Shown: positions 1-11,431 of the stretch, in pieces
Position numbering within the stretch: the stretch's first letter is position 1
Layout of the letters: each line of letters starts with the position of its first letter
Assembly: GCF_003589595.1 (NCBI RefSeq)
Contig: NW_020654748.1
Span: 6,205,140 to 6,269,139 of the forward strand
Length of the DNA: 64,000 nucleotides
Source of the DNA: Hyposmocoma kahamanoa
Taxonomy: Eukaryota; Arthropoda; Insecta; Lepidoptera; Cosmopterigidae
Reading direction: 5' to 3'
Notes under the pieces: model-generated
Seen by the model: only the letters and a program-made list of their open reading frames with translations
The model's database searches: none
What the model was told of the DNA's origin: nothing
Made by a program: the position numbers and the translations under genes

Positions 1-478
1 TAAATAAAACAAAATGAAACTTGATAGTCACGTTATGAATTCGGAACTATAGTCTAGTGTCAACTGTTAGTTTCACCAACTAAAACAACGAAATAGACAT
101 CGCGTATTTTTATTTAAAGAACAATTATTTACTATGTGCCAATAATTAAAAAATAAACAAAACATTGAAGAGATATATGTAAATAAATAAGTTCAACTTC
201 ACTTTTAATCATCACAAATCAATATTAAGACAATAAAACTGAAAATAATATTGTTTCCATTGCATTCGTGTAACTATTTTAAGATTGCTAAATTTGACAT
301 ACGACCAATATTACTTTAATGTTAAAGTCGCGCCATGTTACGAACTGAGTGAATGAGTAGTCACAAAGCTGCCAATAAAACATAATAGTTTTATCATTAC
401 AATAAGCTTACTTTGAGCGCGTTTTGGTGCGAAAAGTCAATGTAAGGTTAAAGTAATATTGTTTTAAGAGGTTGTGTT

Positions 479-545
479 AGGCCCCCAGATCTTTCAATTT
501 AAAACTAACAGTGCACACAACTTGTTCGTGGTATCAAAAATAAAA
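479..545 (+). repeat. Degenerate fragment of 290-bp repeat family A
   Basis: A short stretch follows the order of words in the 3' part of family A (CAGATCTTT, ATTTAAA, ACTTGTTCGT, then an A/T tail), but it is badly decayed. Family A is described at the 32534 copy. The match is weak. Confidence 0.35.
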
Positions 546-1715
546 CCTAATACACCTAAGACGAATAACATGGAAAAGTAAAAGCCAACAGCTTTGTAGG
601 TTCATTTACGCGAATTGAGTATTCTATCTGGCCTGGATATTCATCAAAAGCCTCTATCTACCGTAATAAGACGTTTACTCAGTATAGCAATGCCCTGAAT
701 TTTGATTAATTTTACGCAAAAGTCAACACGGCTAGATTAAACCTTTATAACTATATTGGCGCTGTCTCGGATGAATCATACATTGTTGAACCACACTTTT
801 GTAAATAAACGAACACCGTAATTTTACTCAGAAGTTCTTAGTTTTCGCAAATATTTTACAGCAAATGTTTTTCTGTGTGGAAAACAGTAAAGGCTATGCT
901 CGCGACACGCCACTTGCGTTATATTCCAGTAACTTGATTGCTTTTGCAGGTTTTCTTTTTATTTTAAAATAAAATTCTCTTTATGTGAAATTGCTACAGT
1001 AATAGCGTAAGAATGCTTAGTGAAATGTATTATTAAGAAATAGTGACATAACTTTGTTTTTACAACGTTATTTAGTTGCCTTTTTAAAAACTAATTACAC
1101 ACAAATTTAGTGAGAGAAAATATTCTTGAATTTTTGTTGCTACGTGTTTTATGCTATTTTGCACTGATGTGTTTAGACACATTGATTAGTCAAAACACAT
1201 TTTTAACGATGCTTTGTATAAATTTAACTGCAAGTTATGTTATCCCTACTTGATAATATAATGTGATAATTCGTATTAATATTGTAAGGCCTTGCTGTGC
1301 TTTTATTACATGAAACTACTCGTATACGAAATAAATGAAACTAAATACGTATTACGTGATATTTTATGCCTCTCTTATTTAAGCAAAAAAAACTTATTGA
1401 CATCTCTAACTCTATCTTGTTAAGTTGTCATTTTGCACTTATAGGTTTATTACAACAAGGGTGTCATTTTAACTCACTATCATATTAACATGTATAAAGT
1501 ATTTATTTCGATTTTACAACCACCGTTTCAATTAAAATTGAATAACACAAATAAATCAATAACACGAATAAAAAATACTTTGAATTTATTTTTATTTAAA
1601 ATTTTGTATTGCATCAAAATACCTATTGAACATAAAAACTGTTACCTACAATAATATTATTTTTATTTTTGAAGTGTATTTACATTTATAAATTGAATAT
1701 ATTTATTTCATTTAC
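546..1715. other. AT-rich stretch without recognisable gene
   Basis: No reading frame, RNA gene or repeat was recognised here. On the minus strand this stretch would be the first part of intron 1 of the gene whose first coding exon ends at 1716, because the splice donor reads leftwards into it. The rest of 1-545, apart from the weak repeat fragment, is equally featureless. Confidence 0.5.
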
Positions 1716-1850
1716 CTGATGGATGGTATCAGGGTACTGCAGCATCCCCTCCAATATTACGTGTCCTATGTGACATCTTTCTGTGCTGATGTTGTGTCGT
1801 TCAGCTGCCTGCTTTTTAAGCAGGGCAACATGATCCGCTATAATTACCAT
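1716..1850 (-). CDS. First coding exon of a probable acyl-CoA synthetase/luciferase-like AMP-binding enzyme (partial)
   Basis: Seen: on the minus strand an ATG at 1850-1848 in the context AAAATGG opens 45 codons that run without a stop to CAG followed by GTAAATG, a good splice donor in phase 0. A TAG lies in frame four codons upstream of the ATG, which fixes the start. The peptide begins MVIIADHVALLKKQ and ends with HIGHVILEGMLQYPDTIHQ. Known: insect 4-coumarate:CoA-ligase-like and luciferase-like adenylate-forming enzymes begin with a short segment of the form (H/Y)-hydrophobic-G-x-(I/V)-(I/L)-L-(E/Q)-x-L-x-x-x-P-D, followed by an I-D-x-x-T-G motif that would be in the next exon. Inferred: this is exon 1 of such an enzyme, which would activate a carboxylic acid with ATP and CoA; such enzymes are often peroxisomal. 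The remaining exons lie left of the window. The family call rests on about 15 residues. Confidence 0.6.
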
Positions 1851-2708
1851 TTTGACTCTTTTCCAATGCTAACAAACTGAATTATTACAGAACTGAAAAC
1901 AATTATTGTCTAACAAACTGTTTAAGACGACGGTAAAAAATACGCGCGACAAATATTGCAAGTAATTAATATTTGTGATCCGAAACGGAGGACGACTACG
2001 TAAGTAATAGGATGGCGTAAATGTGTGGGTTTAAATACTTACTATAATTTAAAATCTTATCAGCGTATTCAATTCGACATAAGTAGTGATTCACGCAGAT
2101 TGTTTTACGTTAAGATATTCCAAAAGTATAACTATTTCGTTAATTTGATAAGTGGGTGATGACGGACCGATTAAATACACTTTTAAAACAAGTTTCAACG
2201 CGAATTTTTAAATTGAATTTCTTATCAATTTACCAGGTCAGGTATTTTGCCAAAGTTTATAATTCTTTGAAGGAAAAGTTTAAAGCCTATATTAAAGGCT
2301 CATTATTAAAGGTAGCTTCAGAGACGCCTTGTCGCCTGGCTTCAAACTTTTAACAAACAATGACGTCGCACAATTATACTTTGGTGAGAGTAGGATCGAG
2401 TCCCTTCGATGGAGGAAAGGGCTATTGTTTTGGATCAATGTGGTAGATGTCTGTTGTTTCCAACGGCCATTAGTCAACCGCTATTAATACCAAAGACGGA
2501 ATAAACAATTACTCTTGAGAAATGTTGTTTTAAAAAATTATACTATATTTTTTTGATGTACAGTCTATGCCTTAAGATATTTCACACCCTAATCGACCTT
2601 TTGGTTATCAGAGCCTTCTTTCGCATTTAACAGAAAAGTGCAAAGGAGAGCTGGGAAGCTATTTGATTGTATTTATGAAATGTAATTAAAGATCAATATT
2701 TTTTTTTA
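1851..2708. other. Upstream region of the AMP-binding exon; nothing else recognised
   Basis: This is the expected 5' UTR and promoter side of the minus-strand exon at 1716-1850. I did not identify a convincing TATA box or initiator. Two short open frames here (65 and 61 codons on opposite strands) look like chance. Confidence 0.4.
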
Positions 2709-2996
2709 AGTGATGGGACGAAAAAGTCGTGCTCCTAACGGTAAACGACACGCCTGTCTATAACAGTTGCAGTACCAGTCAGAGCTTTAAATCGCAAAGA
2801 GCTGAGGTGCACTGCCTCTGCGCCCATCACCCTGAGACGTAAGTTGAAAAGTCCCATGTGCCAGTAATTTCACCAGCACCCTTACCCTTCAAAACCAAAA
2901 CGCAGTAATGTCCATATTACTGCTTGGCGGCAGAAATAGGTAAGGTGGCAGCACTTCCCTGGACGAATTCTTTCACAAGGAGCTCTACTGGTACTA
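2709..2996 (-). repeat. Family A interspersed repeat, near full length
   Basis: Nearly complete reverse-oriented copy of the 290-bp family A repeat. It shares the blocks GACGGGACGAACAAGTCGT (here slightly mutated), CACACGCCTGTC, TCCCATGTGCC, TTTCACCAGCACCCTTACC and GACGAA-TTCTTTCACAAGGAG with the other copies in this window. Confidence 0.85.
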
Positions 2997-4847
2997 AAAT
3001 TGGCTTAAAAAGACTCTTAAAATGTCATTCACCAATGATGCAATAAGGAAGTCATACCAAAATAAATTCTACGACTCACAGGTTAAAGGTTATAGGTTAA
3101 GTTTGTTTAACGCCTTTCTTTACACTTTTATCTTACTTACTTTGATCTACTCAGAACCAATTAGACGGTTAGAGGGCCAGGTATCTTAGGACTACGACTG
3201 TGCAATCAAATATAAATATTTGGCTTTTTTCTATTAGTCGTGTTTCATCGAAGAGCAAATTACCAACGAGTAAGTAATTTGTGACAAATTATAAGTTTGT
3301 CTGATTTATTACGATACAAATACCCGTAATGTAAAATTCCAAGAATAAACTACGGGTTGGAGAGAGTTATTAATTTCCTATAGATGGTGTACACTAGAAT
3401 GCTTGCTATCGTGGTGAAAGGATTTGCCATCGTCATTGCGCAGGATGCGCCAGACGTACAGGAAAGGAATAATGGTACGTCGTGCGGGGATGCTCCTTTC
3501 GTGTACAGAGGGATCGGAGAGAGCAAAAAACCCACGGAATAAAAAAAATGGAAGTGCCTTAAGCCCCGATTAGACACATTCTTAATTAGAAACACTACAA
3601 AATCTTGATATTGATTAGTCGTAATTTCAAATATACAAAGAAATGACAAATTCTGGATTCTTAATATAATTTAAATTTTACTCTGTTGGCGTATCGTTGA
3701 ACGTTCAATACCATAAATACCTATTATTGCAAGACAACGTTTTGATATTACATTGAAATGTCAGTCAATGTGCTGCCATCTAGCGGTTAATTGCTGAACG
3801 ATGACGAGTTGGAGATATTAATTTAGTTCTCCAAAAAAGAAGCGACAAAATTGCAAGGGTATAAGCTTTACTTTCGTTTCTTGTAACAAAAAAATATTTC
3901 GATAAACAGAAAATTGACAATTTATGAAAATAAGACTTTCCGAAGATATAAAATACTACCACGGGTAACATTTTGCGGCTATCTTGCACTCCAAAACAGC
4001 ACAATAAGGCATTTTTCTGGAATTTTAGAGAATTTGCATGAAATAATGACACAACCATACCATACAAAGCGAAAATGGTGGACTGAGCTCAGATAAGTAT
4101 TTCGAGATTTACTTATTTCATGATTACTTGGCACGCGTCAGACGCTAACTAACCACTTCTACTGTATTTATTTTTCTGTGAAAAAACCCCTCGTAAGAGG
4201 CGTAGAGTCCCTACCCATTAACCGCAGATTTACTCATACTCTTTATTTAGAGGATACCCGAACTAAACAGTGAGACGTTATCACGGCAATACCTAAAACC
4301 ATCGAAATTACATTGATAACGATAATATTATCAGTCTACGTGTGGAAATTATTGCCGAAGTTTAATGGAACAACAAATCTTTATTTGAATAATTCGGATT
4401 AAAATAATAAATTACGACGACAATTTAATCTTTATATCGTTCTCAGTAAGTAATCAAAGGATTTCACTACGTTATCATAACAAAATGTTGTTATCGAAAT
4501 GTATTTTGTAATTTTATATATCTGTGTAACGATTCTTAAAAGTCTTTTGAAGAGTTAAGGTTAGGTGCAAGAAGTTAATTCTCGCTATTAATGATTTTGT
4601 AAATATAATATATTATTGCAGAGGCCGGGAAGTAAGGGATTGCTGGACGAGTGTGAGTTACAAGCACGAGCGCCAGAGAGGCAAATTTTCTCAAAGAGGA
4701 TTTTTTTTCAAGCAATGCGAGGAAATAATAAAATACTAAAGGGAGGAAGATGTATTATAGAAAAAGCAAAAAAATATTAATTAACATTAATATTTATACA
4801 ATTCAATTGTTAAAAGAAAATGTTATTAATTAATTCTTTATTGAATT
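2997..4847. other. Long stretch without recognisable feature
   Basis: No gene or dispersed repeat shared with the rest of the window was seen. Open frames of 60-99 codons around 3350-4096 overlap on both strands, have no recognisable domain, and look like chance. Confidence 0.45.
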
Positions 4848-5080
4848 GATATTCAATTATTTTTTGTGAAATGACTCCACTAGTTTGTTATAGTTATTAA
4901 TACAAAGATCGAACACTCAGAAAAAATGAAAAACCAAATACAAAGACACAACGCAAGCACATAGAAAAATTCTTGAGGTCCGTTGGTTCATTCCGTGGCT
5001 TAGTTGGTATAGCGTCTGACACGGTATGCAAGAAGACATCGGTTCAAATCCGACCGGATCGAAGGAATTTTTTCTGAAAA
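4848..5080 (+). repeat. Family B element: inverted terminus plus tRNA-like core
   Basis: The left part (4848-4926) is the family B terminus, from GATATTCAATTA through AAAGATCGAACAC. The right part is a tRNA-like head in plus orientation with box A TGGCTTAGTTGG (4996-5007) and a perfect box B GGTTCAAATCC (5041-5051), then GGATCGAAGGAATTTTTTCTGA. These are internal RNA polymerase III promoter boxes of a SINE type. The right terminus is mostly lost. Confidence 0.75.
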
Positions 5081-5745
5081 TGTTATTGTTTTTCCAGGCA
5101 CATTAATGTAGTCTGTTGAACTTCTGATGATATATTTGAATGTATATCTATTACTGTATATTCGTTAGCATCTTCTCATTAGCACTCATTTTCGCCCAAA
5201 ATACAAAAAAGACGAAAAAACAAAAGAATACCAAAATACTCTGGTTTAAATGTTATAGCCATTTTCTTTTTTTTAAGTAAGCTGTACAGGTACGTATTTT
5301 TAATTCTCGCAGTTATGAACACTGGGCAGTTACCTGTATGAATTTTTCTTTTGTCTGTTTACATAGTTCATTATAAGTAGGTACATTTAAAAGCTTAGAC
5401 AAGAGTACAGAGTAAATCCTATTTAAGTCTGTAAGTTGGATTGCGTGTCAAATTCATACTATGACCTCACAAAAACAATTCACTGTCCATGCAGTTTACG
5501 TTCCCCATTCGAAATCCGTTCACCTTTTCTTTCATAGCAAAATCGTATCATGACGTGCCATTTGTCATGCAAATCTGTAAAAATAAGCAATTCAACAAAA
5601 TTACTCCGTGACTAACTTTTTTCAGGTTTTGTTACATTTTTTAAGAAATTTCGTTTAAGTTTCATTATATTTTCAGTTTCATAGTTCATAGTTTCATACT
5701 TGCATAGCAGCACTCAGCTAAACAGTTTGACAAATTTTGGAAAAG
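5081..5745. other. No feature recognised
   Basis: AT-rich sequence between the family B element and a retrotransposon fragment. Nothing could be supported on either strand. Confidence 0.4.
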
Positions 5746-6079
5746 CAAAAACCTTAATGGTAGGGTGGAATTACCGGTTAGTGTAGAAGTCATAAGCGAT
5801 CCAAAGAGTGTTGCGAATATGTTTAAAGATCACTTTAAGATTGAACCAACTTTGCCAAGCTCTGGGGTGTCTGATGCTGAGCCCTGTCATGTGGAGCAAC
5901 CTGTCAAAGTCACTGCCAAAGATGTGAGATTGGCAATTAATAATATGAAAAGAGGCAAGTCTCCGGGGCATGATGGGCTCAGTATTGAGCACCTGAAATA
6001 TGCAGGGCCACACATTAACAGGGTTTTGTCTTTGTTGAATACTTTGAGAAAAAATAAATTCATTTATGACCATTTATAG
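5746..6079 (+). pseudogene. Non-LTR reverse transcriptase fragment (fingers region)
   Basis: An open frame of about 104 codons contains NNMKRGKSPGHDGLSIEHLKYAG-like text (split here: GKSPGHDGLS, then IEHLKYAG). This is the conserved block just before the first catalytic motifs in reverse transcriptases of non-LTR retrotransposons. The frame stops right after this block, so no catalytic residues remain. It is a truncated copy; the exact clade (Jockey-, CR1- or RTE-like) cannot be told from this piece. Confidence 0.7.
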
Positions 6080-7714
6080 TATTTTTTCTTATTCATTCCG
6101 GAAACTTACAGTGCGCCTCACGTAATAATAAAATTAATAAAGAAATATAATTATTCACATTTTGACAATCGCTTAATAGTGCTTGAACGCTCCCAGGACA
6201 ATACATCTGTCTATTTCTTTCATAGATTTAGTATGTAGTTCCATCTTGCTCTTGTTAGATGTCAGCTAGTCAACCAGAGACAATAATTAACATTTAAAAG
6301 TAAAACTCATCATCCTGTCATGCCATTCCCGTTCAACTTTGTGTAGGTCATGGATACGAATTTAAGCAATTCAGTTTTACCACGTCAAGTGAATTGCATG
6401 GAACTTGGCTGGCTGGTTATAAGCTCATAGTAGGCCCCCTGTAATGGATTTTCATACTTACGTTGCAGGCCTTGGGCCGGGAAGAAGTCGCATGGCGGCA
6501 TAAATAACAAACTTTCCGTGGTCGTTTTTTGAAAGTTATGCAAACATTTCCGAGCATGTTTAAGAAAAATATACATTCCGTGTATATAATTCTAAGCCGA
6601 ACTATAAGGTACTATTGAGTGATTATACGTCAAATTTATTATCACGTGAAAAAAAAAACTATACGAACTTTATGAAACAAATTATGTATAATGTGAAACT
6701 TCATAACTTTCCTATCTAAGCACTAAAAAGTTATCGACTAATTTCGTTCGTAAAATCTTTAAACCTCTCTCCTGAAAAGTTGTTGAGTAACATTTTAAGA
6801 ATGACATATACAATTTACTATTCTAAGTAAGTACTATTATTATTAATAGTTTTCCATACGCTTCACCCAAAGTATAGGATGAACTGCCTCCTCTTCTAAG
6901 AGGTGCAGTATCTCAATTGTTGTCGACCTTTAGACGAAAATGTTTTCGGTAATTTATGCTTTATATTATAATATAATAAGAGCAACTAGGGCAGCTCACG
7001 CCTGTTCGGCGCGTAAATGTCTACGCTTCGGTCGGAGCGTAGGCTTGTAATGTTACGTTATTAATTTAGTTGTACCTACAGGTTGTAAACATGATTTGAA
7101 AAAAATAAGTTGTTCATCACAGTATTTGCATGCTTTGCTTATTGAAATGACTTTTGTTAAATGCAATAGGTACTTACGTATTGATATTTTTATGCCAGCG
7201 TCGCGGATCTTGATTGCAAAGTATGATTATGATATAAAAATGAAATGCTGGACATTTCTGAATATGAGGCACTCTTGTTTAAACTACCAGAAACACAACA
7301 ATGAACATCATCTGCTATTTGATGTCATTTTTTACACACAGTGTGACCGCTTTAATACTGCAATAAATGGCGCATGGGACAACCCGCGCTATGCAACGCG
7401 AGTACACCGCGAGATTATGCGAAAGTGTGCGTCTGTACACAGCGCGCAGCGGGTTTGCACACATACAAGCCGCGCTACTACGTTTGCATGTGGCATATCT
7501 GTCACGTATAGTGTCTCTCCCCTACCAATGATCAAGAGCAACTGTACACAACGGTACAAAAAATCTTATAATAATATCACACAACCCATACGGTTTGTAG
7601 ATAGGCTACGGAAGCACTCTCCAAGCACAACTCCAATCTCGTAAATTTCTTAAGCTCAAAAGGAAAAAGCTGCGCATTCTAATAACACCTTTTCAATCAC
7701 AGACAGCCCTCTAT
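6080..7714. other. Mostly featureless; hairpin and short shared repeat
   Basis: No gene supported. CTACGCT at 7021-7027 and AGCGTAG at 7036-7042 form a small hairpin. About 45 bases at 6738-6784 (around AATTTCGTTCGTAAAATC) recur at 20088-20130. A 182-codon frame at 7096-7644 has no usable ATG start and no domain I recognise. Confidence 0.4.
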
Positions 7715-7920
7715 GCAGAGTGTGCATGAGTGAGACGAAACGGCCGCGCACATCCTGCTGCAATGCTCCGCTGTGGCCAAGTACAGGGCGAAATAACTTG
7801 GCTCACAAACCCAGGAGGGTGCTAAGTGCCCAAGATGTTGTCAGCGTTCCCCGTTTGTATGGCTGTGCCAATACGTTGGGCAAGGGAACTGTCGGCCCTT
7901 GGGTTTCCCGGGTTTCTTAA
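7715..7920 (+). pseudogene. Non-LTR retrotransposon C-terminal zinc-binding fragment
   Basis: Read in frame from about 7720, the sequence gives C-x2-C followed by ETAAHILLQCSAVA, which fits the C-C-H-C element found near the C-terminus of many non-LTR reverse transcriptases. A stop codon follows within 10 residues and the frame then decays. Short, degenerate remnant; clade unknown. Confidence 0.5.
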
Positions 7921-8159
7921 TTCTTTGTCATATTTTTATATCTACTTGTAAAGTAACTTTTAAGATGCTGGCTACTATGGCTTTTTACACCGATGAGTTG
8001 CATAAGTGGACATGAGAGAGGACCTCCGTTTTCAAATAGATTGCATCTCATTTTTTTAAAATTCGATCATTAGTTTTTCATGATATGACGATAGCTTACT
8101 CAGTTTCACACTGCTGAGGATCGTAGCTTCAAGTATGTGCACCTTCAATAGTTCTTTTT

Positions 8160-8355
8160 TATAATTATTAATACAAAGATCGAACACTCAGAAAAAATTC
8201 CTTCAATCCGGCCGGATTCGAACCGACGTCTTCTAGCTTACCGTGCCAGACGCCATCTATGAGAAATCTATGAAAGATTTATCACCCAGTTAGTACCTTT
8301 ACAGTTACCAGTCCTGGCGAGAGATGTCGCTATTCGTTGTATTTTAAATTTTTAT
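8160..8355 (-). repeat. Family B element, internally deleted
   Basis: The left terminus (ATAATTATTAATACAAAGATC) is followed by a minus-strand box B (GGATTCGAACC at 8214-8224, reverse complement GGTTCGAATCC). The copy then jumps from the tRNA body to the CGCCATCTATGAGAAATC tail region and ends near GAGATGTCGC. The A-box part of the tRNA head has been lost. Confidence 0.75.
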
Positions 8356-8360
8356 TGAAT

Positions 8361-8599
8361 TGATATTCAATTATTTTTTGTGAAATTACTCCACTAGTTT
8401 GTTATAATTATTAATACAAAGATCGAACACTCAGAAAAAATTCCTTCGATCCGGCCGGATTCGAACCGACGCCTTCTAGCTTACCGTGCCAGACGCTATA
8501 CCAACTAAACCACGGAACGAGCCAGCCGCCCTCACGAATTTTTCTATGTGCTTGCGTCGTGTCTTTGTATTTGGTTTTTTCAATGACTTTTTAGTCGTA
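8361..8599 (-). repeat. Family B element with good tRNA-like head
   Basis: Left terminus GATATTCAATTA...AAAGATCGAACAC is followed by a minus-strand tRNA-like core: box B complement GGATTCGAACC (8457-8467) and box A complement CCAACTAAACCA (8501-8512), spaced as in a tRNA. It then runs CGAATTTTTCTATGTGCTTG to the CGCCATCTATAG word where the palindrome starts. Confidence 0.8.
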
Positions 8600-8669
8600 G
8601 CGCCATCTATAGATATCGCATATCTATAGATGGCGCCATCTATAGATATCTCATATCTATAGATGGCGC
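8600..8669. repeat. Two tandem perfect 17-bp-stem palindromes
   Basis: GCGCCATCTATAGATAT (8600-8616) pairs with 8620-8636 around a CGC loop. The same stem recurs at 8633-8649 and 8653-8669 around a CTC loop, overlapping the first by the four bases GCGC. No mismatch occurs in either stem. It lies exactly between a minus-strand and a plus-strand family B element. Confidence 0.95.
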
Positions 8670-8808
8670 GATCCGTAGCTCAGTTGTCAGAATGGTAGCC
8701 ACGTCGAGGCAACTGTCGTTGGTTTGACTCCGGTTGGATCAAAGGAATTTTTCATTGTGTTTCTTCGATCTTTTTTATCATAATAACAACTAGAGGAGTA
8801 GTTTCACA
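8670..8808 (+). repeat. Family B-like element, plus orientation
   Basis: A tRNA-like head starting GATCCGTAGCTCAGTTG with box B GGTTTGACTCC (8721-8731) is followed by a tail whose words (TTCGATC, TAATAACAACTAG, GGAGTAGTTTCAC) are the reverse complement of the terminus at 8361-8440. With the element to its left it forms a head-to-head inverted pair. Confidence 0.7.
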
Positions 8809-9582
8809 AAAAGTATAGAATATAGAAGTATAGAATATCATGGTAGTAAAATATCATGATCACAATAAAAATACAATTAATATAGTTCTTTTATGATACC
8901 AAGTGATTGGACGCACAAGTCACCCTGTGATATGCCTGTTATTTTATTATTGTAGCATAATACACATTGATTTCGAACTAGTTTAAGAAACGACATTACA
9001 ATATTTACCACCTTTTGCGAACTATATTTCTAGCAAATAAAAATATATTAATTCAGTCATTCGGTCATTCATTCACTATTTCATTAAATCATTCAATACC
9101 AGCCGACTTGTTAGCCTTTCAACAACGCAAAATACATTTACAACAAACACATTATGACAGTTTCATCCATACCTAGAATTCATTTGTATTTACTATATTG
9201 GAATTTACGAGCTAACTAGATACATAAAAGTCGAGAACAGCTTGGTCATGGCCGAGATTAGTTTAACTTCCAGTCTTCAAGCGTTTAAGACCGTTCAAAC
9301 ATCGTAAATTCTTTACTCGTTGAATATTCCTTGGAAATTCTTAAAGCGAAAGTTTCCGTCCAATATCGTGGATTTAGATTAACACGAAAATTACGTCACT
9401 ATGATACCTCATCGCTTTGAAATTAATACCTCTACCATGAGATTATACAGACATTTGTCGCTAGCGAGTTTGCAAAACGTTTGACAATTTTATCGCCCCT
9501 CTATCGCAGCGTCCCTAGCGATCACGAGAAGAAGCATTATTTTGTTAACAAATTTTTCACGCTGTCGTTTGCGATAACTGTT
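8809..9582. other. No feature recognised
   Basis: AT-rich sequence with a few TCATTCATTC-type simple repeats near 9055-9095. No gene or shared repeat could be supported. Confidence 0.4.
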
Positions 9583-10032
9583 AGGACGCTTTCAAATTAG
9601 ATGCTTGTAGAAGCGCTGTAGTAGCGCATCCCTGGCGCTGTAGAAGCGCCAGGGATAGCGCCACTACTAATGTTCAACGTAATATGTAATGTACAACATT
9701 TAGTAGCGCAGTTGCAGCACCGTAAAATAACAGACGTATGGTAACTTCGTACAAAGTAACAGCGCGACTTGTATCTGTGCGCGACCACCAAGCGCTGGGT
9801 ACAGACGCACACATTCACATAATAATGAAAGGCGATTTGGAACGAACATGGCACGCGACAGGCGCGCACACATTTTATTTATTTATTTGTATGGAGTTAT
9901 CATGTATGTTTGTATGGCTGCAGCGCCACATTTGCGCCACTTTTGCAGACTTGATATTGTATGAAAATTAGTAATGGCGCGGCTGCCACTTCAAAGACAC
10001 GCCTCTAAAAGCATCTAATTTGAAGGTACCCT
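9583..10032. mobile_element. 450-bp TIR element (TTCAAATTAG family), possibly Mutator-like
   Basis: The ends carry a perfect 16-bp inverted repeat, TTCAAATTAGATGCTT (9591-9606) and its complement (10009-10024), with imperfect extension outwards. The 9-mers just outside (TAACTGTTA and TTACTGTAA) match at 7 of 9 positions, which would fit an old 9-bp target duplication. A long hairpin (GCGCATCCCTGGCGCT, 9624-9639, and its near-perfect complement) lies near the left end. No coding capacity. Related right ends occur at 47545 and 54315. Confidence 0.75.
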
Positions 10033-11431
10033 TACTGTAAGCTCATGGTAGAGGTACCGATCTCAATGTGGGCCGATGTGCAGACGATTGGTAAACAGTT
10101 AATTAGTTTAAGAGTTAATGAAAGCCGGGGTTCTCATAGTTCTAAAGTCGGCGTCGCTCCGCCGCCGCCACTTAGCAGCAATAATTCGCTCGCAGATAAC
10201 ATCACCCGTTGGCGCACCACCTAGCACCGAACATAAAACTTTAATGAGTTTCGCCTCTCCTTGTTATCTTAAACCAGGTCCTAAGTTGTTCTCCGATGTT
10301 CTGTTTGTGAAGCAGCCAACCACAACTCAATATGAAATGATATTTAAGTTTTAATTAACGGTCAGAATTAATTGAATTTGGTCAGTAGTTTGGACAAAGC
10401 AAAACTGTGGCAAGAATATTTAATTTTTGTTAGCATTATTAATTAATAGCAAGAAGCAATAGTTAAATTTGGTTTTTGAATTTGGATTGATATTGTTTCC
10501 ATACCGCGATTAAACATTCTGCTCGGAAAATCGTTCGTTTTGTGTAATTTGTATCTGCTATTTCGCTAATTGGATGCAGTGTCGTGGTAATTCGAGGAAG
10601 GCGCTTGCTTGAAGGTGCTTGCGCTCGACCATGAATAAGTGTAGCCTCAAACAGCCGCAACTTAAATTTATTAATATGTATGTTGCTTTTCGTCGCTCTA
10701 TCAGTATTGAGCATCTGTTTACGACACATCATTAAATTAGATCTCGCTCGCAGCGCTTTCGTTGGCGGAAAGCTTAGTCAAAGGATTTACTTCTGCATTT
10801 TAAAGCCCATAAGGATAATTTTATTCTGCATCTCCGTACGAATTGTTACATAAAACGATGTCCGAAAATTTACGCGCTCGTAACAGCGAAATGAATTTTT
10901 TGATGTTGACAGACGATATGAAATTATAAACGAACCTTTACGAGTTTATTTGATTTTTGATGATTTGTTTTACTTGCGCACTCTTAAATGTATCGGCGGT
11001 TTAAGGCAATACTTTACGAGTATTTCAAAGCGGATGTTTGTGCTTGCATTGGAGATTACTCGTACTTGATGTACTATCGATCAATCCACTATCCCAACGT
11101 CGGCGTAGAGATTTTCACAAGAGCTCTATCCACAGCACGCCGGCATCGCAACGCCGCATATAGTGAAATTTTGATTTTATTTTTCTGTCAGCAATTTCAC
11201 GTACGATTTTATGTAACTAGTAGTAGTTATTTATGTTTATGATTATGATACGATTTTCCAGCCATGCAAATAAAAATTTAACGTCAAACGTAATTTCAAC
11301 CGCAATTTTTTAACACATTTTTTGTACAAATTAGAGGTAATATACATAAAAAGCTCCAGCGGGATTTTGCCCTCTAACTTCAATTAGTGACCCTAATTGC
11401 AGAGCTTTTCAAATTGTATTTTTCTCGTTAG
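10033..11431. other. No gene recognised
   Basis: Open frames of 78-89 codons at 10118-11242 lie on both strands and show no domain. The stretch has a few GC-rich patches (around 10150 and 10740), but I cannot support a gene. Confidence 0.4.

Noticed and set aside
4991..5066. Possible functional tRNA gene
   Set aside because: Boxes A and B are good, but the sequence is one of many family B heads with the same flanks and the acceptor stem does not pair convincingly.
6385..6576. Minus-strand exon with a GTAAGTATG donor near 6463
   Set aside because: The donor is good, but no acceptor or upstream structure supports an exon and the peptide matches nothing I recognise.
7096..7644. 182-codon open frame, one of the longest in the window
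   Set aside because: It has no ATG at its start, no recognised domain, and composition like the surrounding sequence. Chance or an old unrecognised repeat is more likely than a gene.
8600..8669. CRISPR-like repeat
   Set aside because: Two overlapping palindromes with 3-base loops have no spacers. The eukaryotic context makes a CRISPR array untenable; none was seen elsewhere.
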